Shown here piece after piece: positions 1-5,590 of a stretch of 7,070 bases of DNA (positions are counted from its first letter, which is position 1; each line of letters starts with the position of its first letter). The stretch lies in NCBI GenBank assembly GCA_964444795.1, contig CAYUIQ010000346.1:1-7070 (forward strand), read 5' to 3'. The notes under the pieces were generated by a model. The model was given only the letters and a program-made list of their open reading frames with translations. It ran no database searches and was not told the origin of the DNA. The translations under genes were made by a program, and so were the position numbers. Source of the DNA: JABMRP01 sp964444795. Its GTDB lineage: Bacteria > Planctomycetota > Planctomycetia > Pirellulales > Thermoguttaceae.

Positions 1-20
1 ATCTCAGGCACGTTGGAATT

Positions 21-42
21 CGACGGGCTGGGAAGCCCATCG
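21..42 (+). other. Small hairpin with GNRA-type loop upstream of uvrC
   Basis: GGGCT (25-29) and AGCCC (34-38) form a perfect 5-bp stem closed by the tetraloop GGGA, which fits the GNRA class. CGA (21-23) and TCG (40-42) extend the stem past one C-A mismatch. No T-run follows, so it is not a classical intrinsic terminator. It could be a structured part of the uvrC leader or the end of an upstream transcript. The pairing is visible in the sequence; any role is inference. Confidence 0.3.
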
Positions 43-120
43 TACAAGGTTTGCTCGCGGAGAATCGTATTTCAAAACACGTTCCAAGATGTGTGCCCTC
101 CGTTGCTGGGGAATGTTCGT

Positions 121-1467
121 ATGCCGGAAGTGGCCCCAGGGTCCGATGATTCGGTGACCGACAACTCGGCCGCCGCCGAGAAAGCGCGGTCGTTTCCGCA
201 GTCGCCGGGTGTCTACCTGATGAAAGACGCCGCGGGCCGCGTGATCTACGTGGGCAAGGCGAAGAACCTCCGCTCGCGGGCGGGCAGCTATTTCCTCAAG
301 GCGGCGGCCGAGGAGCGCCGAACCGCCACGTTGGTCACTGAAATCCGCGACATCGAGTATCTCGAAGCGGAAAGCGAAATCGACGCCCTGTTGATCGAAG
401 CCCGGCTGATCAAGGACATCCAGCCCAAGTTCAACCGCGATCTGCGCGATGACAAGTCGTTTCCCTACCTGGAGATCACCACGCGGGAAGATTTTCCCCG
501 GGTGCGGTTTACGCGCGAGCCGCGATCGCGGGGCACCCGGTTGTTCGGGCCGTTTGCCAATCCGGCCGGTCTGCGGGGCGCGATCGGCGTGTTGCAGAAG
601 ATCTTCAAATTCCGCACCTGCACTCTGGATATCGACGCCGGCGACGACCGCTGGCGCTGGTTCCGTCCCTGCCTGTTGGCCTCGATCGAATTGTGCTCCG
701 CCCCGTGCAACCTGCGTATCTCGAAGGACGACTATCGCAAGGACATCCGCCGCTTGGGGGAGTTTCTCAAAGGCAACAAGAAGAAACTCCTGAAGGAGTT
801 GCACCGGGAGATGGCCGAAGCGGCCGATGCACGCCGTTTCGAGGAAGCCGCCCGATTGCGCGACGAAATCCAACTCCTGGAAACACTCGACCAGCGCGGC
901 GAACTCGATACACACGTGCAGCCCGAGGTCTTTCCCATCGACCCGAAGAAGGGACTGGCCGGGCTGCGGAAGATCCTGAAGCTCCAAGAGCAACCGCGAA
1001 CGATCGAAGGGATCGACATCGCCCATCTGGCCGGCCGAGAGACGGTTTCCGGGTTGGTGCAATTTCTCGACGGGCTGCCTTTCAAGCCGGGCTACAAGCG
1101 GTTTCGGATCCGCACGGTCGAGGGTGTCGACGACTACGCCGCCATTCGCGAGGTCGTCATGCGGCGATTCGGGCGGTTGCACGAAGAGGGCGAGGTGTTT
1201 CCCGACCTCTTGCTGATCGACGGCGGAAAGGGACAGCTTCACGCCACACTGCAGGCCTTCGAGCTGATGCAGATCGAACCGCCGATGGTCGTCTCGCTGG
1301 CCAAGCGCGAGGAAGAGCTTTTCATCATGGGCGCCGACGAACCGCTCCGCCTCAGCCGCCACAGCTATGCTTTACGTCTGCTGCAATACGTCCGCGACGA
1401 ATCGCACCGCTTCTCCCAACACTACCACCACATCCTCCGCCGCCGAAAGACGCTGCCGGAGGAGTAA
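121..1467 (+). CDS. uvrC: UvrC, excinuclease ABC subunit C, short form without C-terminal HhH domain
   Basis: UvrC is the nuclease of UvrABC nucleotide excision repair. It is recruited by UvrB to damaged DNA in the cytoplasm and cuts the strand on both sides of the lesion. The product is 448 residues from ATG 121. The N-terminal GIY-YIG domain (about 28-106) shows GVY (30-32), YVG (43-45), Arg53, Glu93 and Asn105. Cysteines 167, 184, 192 and 196 match the reported iron-sulfur ligands of UvrC. A UVR (UvrB-binding) motif lies at about 220-255. The RNase H-like nuclease domain carries Asp299 (GIDIAH), Asp367 (LLIDGGKGQ) and His429 (DESHRF). The protein stops at about residue 448, where roughly 600-residue UvrCs continue into two helix-hairpin-helix motifs. 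The frame is open back to TTG 13, but the residues before Met121 look non-coding. GGGGAA at 108-113 is a modest ribosome site for ATG 121; GTG 130 and GTG 154 are possible alternatives. Identity is firm; the exact start is not. Confidence 0.95.
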   Translation: MPEVAPGSDDSVTDNSAAAEKARSFPQSPGVYLMKDAAGRVIYVGKAKNLRSRAGSYFLKAAAEERRTATLVTEIRDIEYLEAESEIDALLIEARLIKDIQPKFNRDLRDDKSFPYLEITTREDFPRVRFTREPRSRGTRLFGPFANPAGLRGAIGVLQKIFKFRTCTLDIDAGDDRWRWFRPCLLASIELCSAPCNLRISKDDYRKDIRRLGEFLKGNKKKLLKELHREMAEAADARRFEEAARLRDEIQLLETLDQRGELDTHVQPEVFPIDPKKGLAGLRKILKLQEQPRTIEGIDIAHLAGRETVSGLVQFLDGLPFKPGYKRFRIRTVEGVDDYAAIREVVMRRFGRLHEEGEVFPDLLLIDGGKGQLHATLQAFELMQIEPPMVVSLAKREEELFIMGADEPLRLSRHSYALRLLQYVRDESHRFSQHYHHILRRRKTLPEE

Positions 1468-1468
1468 T

Positions 1469-1483
1469 GAGAACGCAGTTCTC
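1469..1483 (+). other. Perfect 6-bp hairpin just after uvrC
   Basis: GAGAAC (1469-1474) and GTTCTC (1478-1483) are exact inverted repeats around a 3-base GCA loop. They begin two bases after the uvrC TAA. T1468 and G1484 could add a wobble pair. The sequence that follows (gcgtaggg) has no T-run, so this is at best a non-canonical terminator or a 3' end-protecting stem. It may instead be part of a dispersed intergenic repeat. Confidence 0.35.
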
Positions 1484-1579
1484 GCGTAGGGTGTCGCCTT
1501 GAATCGACTCGAAAAGCAAGGATTCACGGCTCGACCGTTTCCCCAGCAGATTCGCTCAGCCCCCCCGCAATAAGAGGGA

Positions 1580-1608
1580 TTGACTGGCGGCGGCTGAAAT
1601 GCTAAAAT
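1580..1608 (+). promoter_or_regulatory. Sigma70-type promoter for the HEAT-repeat gene
   Basis: TTGACT (1580-1585) and TAAAAT (1603-1608) are separated by exactly 17 bp. Each hexamer matches the housekeeping consensus at five of six positions. Transcription would start near 1615, giving a leader of roughly 55-60 nt before ATG 1672. It lies in the 204-bp gap after uvrC and points at the HEAT gene, which implies that gene is transcribed independently of uvrC. This is the best promoter in the window. Confidence 0.6.
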
Positions 1609-1660
1609 TTTGGCACCAAGACCGTTTCCTGCCGCTCCGGCGCGGCTCCCCATAATCCGC

Positions 1661-1666
1661 GGAGGT
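1661..1666 (+). promoter_or_regulatory. Ribosome binding site fixing the HEAT gene start
   Basis: GGAGGT lies 5 nt before ATG 1672 and is a near-perfect Shine-Dalgarno. Together with the signal peptide that begins at this ATG, it fixes the start. Confidence 0.7.
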
Positions 1667-1671
1667 GCGCT

Positions 1672-3471
1672 ATGAACGTTGTATCTTTCGTGCGTTGCCG
1701 GATAGCGACGTTCGCAATCCCCCTGTTTGCAGCCGTCCTGTTTTCATCGGTCGGCTTGGTGCCGTTGATGGCGGCTGAGAACGAGAACCTCGATGAGGCG
1801 GAGGCCGAGGCAAAACAGCTCGGCGAGCAACTTCACGACTCGTCGAACCCGGCCAAACAGATTGAGGCCGCCGGGGCGCTGGGGCGTCTGAAGCACGCCG
1901 AAGCCGAAGCCGAAGTGACGCTGACGTATGCCGTGACGTTTCTGTCCGGGCAGGTGAGGGTCGCCGCCAAGGAAGCCTTGCGTCAACGGGAGGGCGTCAA
2001 AACGGCCACCTCTGATCGGGCAGCCAAGTTGCGGACGTCCGAAGACGTCAAGCAGTTGGTTGTCGATCTGGGGTCGTCGTATCCGTCGGTGCGGGTTTGG
2101 GCCTGTCGGGAGCTGACGAAACTGGGGCCGCGGGCGGCCGGCGCCGTGCCGTTCTTGCTCGACGCATTGGAGGACGACGCCTACGAATGCCCCGACGATC
2201 TGGCCGACAAGGTCAGTTTTGCTGCCCGGCAGGCCTTGAAGGGTATCGGCCAACCGGCGGTTGAACCGGCATTGGCCCGCTTGAAGCATCCCCGACCCGC
2301 GGCGCGTGCCTGTGCGGCGGGAATACTGCGTTATTTGGGCGATCGTCGGGCGATCGGGCCGCTGCTTGCGGCGTTGGGCGACGACGACCGCGTGGTGCGC
2401 GACAAAGCTATCGTCGCGTTGGCCAGCTTCAAGGACCCTGCCACGATCCAACCGATCTTGGCCTTGTTGGACAAGGAGGAGTACGGCGAACACACCGATG
2501 CGGTGGCCACAGCGATGACGATTTTCGGGCCGGCCGGCGTTGGGCCGTTGGCCGACATGCTCTCGCACAAAGACCGGCGGGTTCGAGAGACCGCCGCGTC
2601 TCGCCTGGCCTATATCGATCACCCCCGCGCGGTCGACCCGTTGTTGAAGGCCTTGCAGGACGATTACCACCACGTCCAGGGCTACGCGGCGCAATCGCTC
2701 TACTGGATCCGCAAGCGGCGGGGACCGCAGCCGATAATCGACGTGCTGGCCATGAAGGACGCCTATCACGAGGTACGTCGTGTGGCGTTGCACGCCCTAC
2801 AGGGTCATCCGCGAGAAGTCGAGTTTCTCAGCGAAGCGCTCTCGGACCAAAGCAGGGACGTCCAGTCCCACGCGGCGTGGCGGCTGGAGCAGCTTCGCCC
2901 GCCGGCGGCGCTGGATGCGATGATCGCGGCGTTGGCGGAATCGAAGTACTCCGACGTCCGTGGCGACGTTGCCGAGGTGCTCGGCAGGCTCAAAGACCCG
3001 CGAGCCGTCGAGCCGTTGATTGCCGCATTGGACGAACCGAACTCGCTGGCCCGGGGCCAAATGGCGACGGCCTTGGGACGGATCGGCGACGCCCGGGCGA
3101 TCGGGCCGCTGTTGGCGGCGCGGCACCGGGAAGGCTGGAGCGCTCGCGTCGGCGTGGCCTGTGCGCTAGGAGAGTTCGACGATCCCCGCGTCGTTGCCCC
3201 GTTGCTGGAAATGCTGGCCGCTAGGGAGTCGACGGTACGCTGCGGCGCGGCGCGCACCCTGGCCAACGTGAAGGCCGACGGCGTGGTCGACGCGCTGATC
3301 GAGAGGCTCAAGCAGGACGAAGACAACTACGTTCGCCAGCACGTCGCCGAAGCCCTCGGCAAACAGGGCGACCGGCGGGCGATCGAGGCGTTGACCGACG
3401 CGTTGGACGACAAGCAAGGCAACGTCCGCGGCGCCGCCGCGAAAGCGTTACAGAACCTCAAGCGGCCGTAA
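1672..3471 (+). CDS. Exported HEAT-repeat (PBS lyase-type) solenoid protein
   Basis: The product is 599 residues and its specific function is unknown. Residues 1-34 look like a Sec signal peptide: basic Arg8 and Arg10, a hydrophobic stretch at about 11-33, and probable cleavage near LMA/AEN. An uncleaved membrane anchor cannot be excluded. An acidic, Ala/Glu-rich stretch (36-85) leads into about 15-17 tandem HEAT repeats of roughly 31 residues that run to the C-terminus. Typical units are RRAIGPLLAALGDDD (from 225), RAVDPLLKALQDD (from 319), RAVEPLIAALDE (from 444), RAIGPLLAA (from 475) and RAIEALTDALDDKQG (from 569). Each has the recurring pattern of Pro, Leu-Leu, Asp, then Val-Arg and Ala-Ala. 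Such superhelices usually act as protein-binding scaffolds. PBS lyase-type names come from phycobilisome lyases, but nothing here suggests phycobilin chemistry. No catalytic domain is visible. It is convergent with the next gene, with 35 bp between stops. The family call is secure; partner and role are unknown. Confidence 0.9.
   Translation: MNVVSFVRCRIATFAIPLFAAVLFSSVGLVPLMAAENENLDEAEAEAKQLGEQLHDSSNPAKQIEAAGALGRLKHAEAEAEVTLTYAVTFLSGQVRVAAKEALRQREGVKTATSDRAAKLRTSEDVKQLVVDLGSSYPSVRVWACRELTKLGPRAAGAVPFLLDALEDDAYECPDDLADKVSFAARQALKGIGQPAVEPALARLKHPRPAARACAAGILRYLGDRRAIGPLLAALGDDDRVVRDKAIVALASFKDPATIQPILALLDKEEYGEHTDAVATAMTIFGPAGVGPLADMLSHKDRRVRETAASRLAYIDHPRAVDPLLKALQDDYHHVQGYAAQSLYWIRKRRGPQPIIDVLAMKDAYHEVRRVALHALQGHPREVEFLSEALSDQSRDVQSHAAWRLEQLRPPAALDAMIAALAESKYSDVRGDVAEVLGRLKDPRAVEPLIAALDEPNSLARGQMATALGRIGDARAIGPLLAARHREGWSARVGVACALGEFDDPRVVAPLLEMLAARESTVRCGAARTLANVKADGVVDALIERLKQDEDNYVRQHVAEALGKQGDRRAIEALTDALDDKQGNVRGAAAKALQNLKRP
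2347..3120 (+). repeat. Near-identical 27-bp internal repeat pair within the HEAT gene
   Basis: The 27 bases at 2347-2373 recur in frame at 3094-3120 with 25 identical positions; the first 18 are exactly the same. Both copies encode RAIGPLLAA at the start of a HEAT unit. The copies are 747 bp (249 codons) apart, about eight 31-residue units, which suggests descent from duplication of a multi-repeat block. The span given covers both copies. Confidence 0.6.
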
Positions 3472-3506
3472 AGCCGCCAGCGGTGGTCGCCGAGCTATCG
3501 GGGGAT

Positions 3507-3872
3507 TCAGTTCCCGATTCCACACTCGGAGACATAGTAGTCGGGATTGAACGCGGCGAAGGCTTCCTTAAGCTGCTCGAGCTCCGCGGCCGGGCCGTGG
3601 ACCTCGATCCGCGACAGCTCGGCGATCTTCAAGAATTCCCCGAGCGGCGGACCGCAATTCTCGAAGTGAGCCTTGACGGCGTCGGCATTCTTGTACGCCT
3701 CGCGGCAACACAGTTCATTGCCCTTGAAGGTGAAGTTGTAGAACAGGCACCCCTGCTCGTTCTTGCCGACCAGGTCGCAGAACTGCGTCAGGAAGCCCTT
3801 GGCCGCCTCCATGTTCTCGTCCGTGATCTGGAAGTAGGGGTGGATGCTGACGGCGTTGTCGAACGTGCTCAT
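3507..3872 (-). CDS. Small ABM-fold protein (antibiotic biosynthesis monooxygenase / quinol monooxygenase-like)
   Basis: This is a 121-residue protein with the look of the dimeric alpha/beta-barrel ABM family. It starts with a first strand carrying HPYFQI (11-16) and an amphipathic helix (about 20-35). The family signature Glu-x-Gly-Cys-x-x-Tyr follows (39-45, EQGCLFY), then CCREAYKNADAVKAH (55-69), where the usual motif reads like 'E.y.d.eA..aH'. A C-terminal strand contains RIEVHGP (88-94). ABM proteins are usually cytosolic, cofactor-free oxygenases acting on quinols or polyketides, but many members have no known substrate. There is no signal peptide or membrane segment. It is unusually rich in cysteine: 32, 42, 55, 56, 73 and 117. 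The start at 3872 is supported by AGGAA at 3879-3883, 6 nt upstream. It is flanked by a convergent HEAT gene and, 177 bp upstream, the end of an oxidoreductase gene. The fold assignment is fairly sure; the reaction is not known. Confidence 0.75.
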   Translation of the reverse strand: MSTFDNAVSIHPYFQITDENMEAAKGFLTQFCDLVGKNEQGCLFYNFTFKGNELCCREAYKNADAVKAHFENCGPPLGEFLKIAELSRIEVHGPAAELEQLKEAFAAFNPDYYVSECGIGN

Positions 3873-3949
3873 GCGGAGTTCCTATTCGCGTTGGGTTGTG
3901 GGGTAAGATCCGACATTTCCTGTAGGTCCAGATTTCTTTCCTGCCGAAC

Positions 3950-3959
3950 TTTCGCGAAA
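3950..3959. promoter_or_regulatory. 10-bp perfect palindrome upstream of the ABM gene
   Basis: TTTCGCGAAA is self-complementary and lies 78-87 bp upstream of the ABM start codon, inside the 177-bp gap. Its size and position fit a dimeric regulator's operator, but no regulator is encoded nearby and chance remains possible. Confidence 0.25.
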
Positions 3960-4013
3960 ACCGAGTCGCGGGATTCCCTCGTAACTGCAATCGTGCCCCC
4001 GGCGTCGCTAACG

Positions 4014-4042
4014 CTTATGGTCCCATCCTACCACTTTTTCAA
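4014..4042 (-). promoter_or_regulatory. Candidate promoter for the ABM gene
   Basis: Read on the minus strand, TTGAAA (4042-4037) is followed after 17 bp by CATAAG (4019-4014), with five and four consensus matches respectively. Transcription would start near 4007, giving a leader of about 135 nt that includes the TTTCGCGAAA palindrome. The -35 lies only 8 bp beyond the oxidoreductase stop codon. Hexamers and spacing are visible; function is inferred. Confidence 0.35.
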
Positions 4043-4049
4043 CGGACCG

Positions 4050-5336
4050 CTACACCTTCCACGGATCGCGGTGGGGGTAGTCGAGCCGGGCATTGGCTTC
4101 GGCGTCGGTGAACCGTTGGGCCTTGGGGTCCCACTCCAGCGGGCGGCCGAGATCGAGGCAGATGCCGCCCAGCAGGCAGACGCTGGTCGAGCGGTGGGCT
4201 ACGTCGATCGGCGTGATCGTCTCGGTCGTCCCTTTGCGGATACAGTCGATGAAGTTCTTCTCGTGTTGGGCCGAAGCATACAGCCGCGTGTCGCTCTCCT
4301 TAATCTCGGTCTGTAGCAGGTTCTTGTCGCTGGCGTCGATGCCGGAGCGGGTGTAGACCCAGTCCTTGCCGTTCTCGTGCATGAACTTTACACCGTGGCG
4401 GTTCTTGCCCGTGTCGGTCATGACGATCTGCCGACCGTCGGCATAGGTGAAGGTCAACTCGTAGTCGAGCACCGTATTGAACAGGCCCGACTTGGGGAAC
4501 GTGCCGCGCCCTTCGATGCGAACCGGGCCCGTGTTCTCCAACCCCAATCCCCAATGGGCCAGATCGATGTCATGCACGCCGTAGCCGGCGACCCAGCCGG
4601 CCAGCGAGAACCGCTTGACAAAATACCAGCCGCGCAGCCCCCGGCCGGGAATGCCGCCGATGATAGTCGGCCGGTAGTCGATCGGTTCGACGGGCCCCAG
4701 CCACATGTCCCAGTCGAGCGTCTCGGGAACCGGTGCCGCCGGAACGTCGCCAATTGCATGGCCGGGCGGAGAGCCGATGATGACCTTCTTCACATTGCCA
4801 AGGTAACCGTTGCGAACCAGCTCGCAAGCTTTTCGGGTCGCGGCCAGCGAACGAAGTTGGGTACCATGCTGAAACACGACGCCCGTCTCGTGGATCGTTT
4901 TGACCAGTGCCTGGCCCTCGGCGATGGTGTTGGCCAGCGGCTTCTCGCAGTAGACATGTTTACCCGCCTTGGCGGCGGCGATCGAGGCCGGTACGTGCCA
5001 GTGGTCGGGCGTGCCCACGAGCACGGCGTCGACGTCGGCCAACGCCAGCAACTCGCGGAAGTCCTGGAAACACCGGTCGGCCGGCACCTGGAACGCCTGG
5101 GCATAGCGACCCGTGTTCGGCTGGTTGGGATCGGCCAGCGCGACGATATCGCACGCGCCGTGGCCGCGAAGGTTTCTCGTACCGCCGAAGGCCTTGCCGC
5201 CACAACCGATCACGCCCAGCCGGACACGCTTCGAGGGTGCATCCTGACCGAGAACGCTGGAGGGAACGATCGCAGGCGCCGCGACGATCGCCGCACCAGT
5301 GCAGAGCATTTGACGACGGGTCAGGCGGGATTTCAT
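4050..5336 (-). CDS. Tat-exported Gfo/Idh/MocA family oxidoreductase
   Basis: This is a 428-residue NAD(P)-dependent dehydrogenase-like protein of the Gfo/Idh/MocA family, which oxidises or reduces sugars, inositols and related polyols. Residues 1-31 form a twin-arginine signal: TRRQMLCTG (6-14), a hydrophobic stretch at about 13-29, and probable cleavage after VLG. Export folded, with cofactor, is therefore expected. The Rossmann domain begins with GVIGCGG (41-47) and has an acidic residue after strand two (ALADPN, Asp69). It continues through TPDHWHVPASIAAAKAG (109-125) to the family EKP motif at 131-133 (YCEKPLA). The C-terminal domain carries DWDMWLGP (208-215) and GVHDIDLAHW (253-262), where His255 and Asp258 fit the usual substrate and catalytic positions. 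The open frame runs upstream to 5750, but the Tat signal and the AAGGAG site set the start at 5336. A gap of 254 bp separates it from the synthase gene upstream. Such secreted members are numerous in planctomycetes; the substrate cannot be told from sequence. Confidence 0.92.
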   Translation of the reverse strand: MKSRLTRRQMLCTGAAIVAAPAIVPSSVLGQDAPSKRVRLGVIGCGGKAFGGTRNLRGHGACDIVALADPNQPNTGRYAQAFQVPADRCFQDFRELLALADVDAVLVGTPDHWHVPASIAAAKAGKHVYCEKPLANTIAEGQALVKTIHETGVVFQHGTQLRSLAATRKACELVRNGYLGNVKKVIIGSPPGHAIGDVPAAPVPETLDWDMWLGPVEPIDYRPTIIGGIPGRGLRGWYFVKRFSLAGWVAGYGVHDIDLAHWGLGLENTGPVRIEGRGTFPKSGLFNTVLDYELTFTYADGRQIVMTDTGKNRHGVKFMHENGKDWVYTRSGIDASDKNLLQTEIKESDTRLYASAQHEKNFIDCIRKGTTETITPIDVAHRSTSVCLLGGICLDLGRPLEWDPKAQRFTDAEANARLDYPHRDPWKV

Positions 5337-5344
5337 TACGGAGA

Positions 5345-5350
5345 CTCCTT
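5345..5350 (-). promoter_or_regulatory. Ribosome binding site fixing the oxidoreductase start
   Basis: On the minus strand AAGGAG sits 8 nt before ATG 5336. It selects this ATG, the one with the Tat signal, over upstream starts in the same long open frame. Confidence 0.7.
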
Positions 5351-5471
5351 GGGATCGGGGAGGTGTTGTCGAAGTGGTAAGGCTTGATGTACTGCGCCGG
5401 ACGGGTGTGCCGGTGCGGGCGGATCGTCCTGTCGGTGCCGGGGGATTTCGTGGAACTCCATCCAGCCCGTA

Positions 5472-5500
5472 GCCTACATCCGGCGAGTGGTTCTTGCAAG
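5472..5500 (-). promoter_or_regulatory. Weak candidate promoter for the oxidoreductase, with a palindrome at the -35
   Basis: On the minus strand TTGCAA (5499-5494) is followed after 17 bp by TAGGCT (5476-5471), with four and three consensus matches. The -35 lies inside the 8-bp palindrome CTTGCAAG (5493-5500). The fit is modest, and this is the best candidate I see in the gap. Confidence 0.22.
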
Positions 5501-5503
5501 AGT

Positions 5504-5530
5504 CTGCCACGATCGGGACCAAGGTGGCAG
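5504..5530. other. 7-bp inverted repeat in the gap between synthase and oxidoreductase genes
   Basis: CTGCCAC (5504-5510) and GTGGCAG (5524-5530) are exact inverted repeats around a 13-base loop. They start 61 nt past the synthase stop on the minus strand and sit just upstream of the candidate TTGCAA box. There is no T-run after the stem on either strand. It could be a transcript-end stem for the synthase or an operator for the oxidoreductase. Confidence 0.3.
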
Positions 5531-5590
5531 TGGAGGGAGGCGTGGCTACTCTGCAACCTTCACGCCGAATACCAGAAGAGCCCGTGCCCT

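Noticed and set aside
13..120. TTG-initiated extension of UvrC
   Set aside because: The 36 added residues do not resemble a UvrC N-terminus and include a hairpin; ATG 121 already allows a complete GIY-YIG domain.
4..1362. Long open frame (452 codons) on the minus strand opposite uvrC
   Set aside because: It is fully antisense to a clearly recognised uvrC; the composition is Arg/Gln/Leu-rich with no family resemblance. GC-rich codon use on the plus strand removes stops opposite it.
1372..1653. 93-codon minus-strand open frame spanning the uvrC end and the gap
   Set aside because: It overlaps the uvrC catalytic end and the HEAT gene promoter, with no family resemblance or clear ribosome site.
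3462..3477. GCGGC/GCCGC stem over the HEAT gene stop as a shared convergent terminator
   Set aside because: It has only 5 bp, overlaps the coding end and lacks a T-run on either strand; such GC-rich matches are expected by chance here.
4019..4048. GGTCC/GGACC inverted repeat as an oxidoreductase terminator
   Set aside because: A 5-bp stem with a 20-base loop and no T-tract is too weak, and it overlaps a better promoter candidate.
4377..5387. Plus-strand open frame opposite the oxidoreductase gene
   Set aside because: It is antisense to a well-supported Gfo/Idh/MocA gene and its translation has no recognisable domain.
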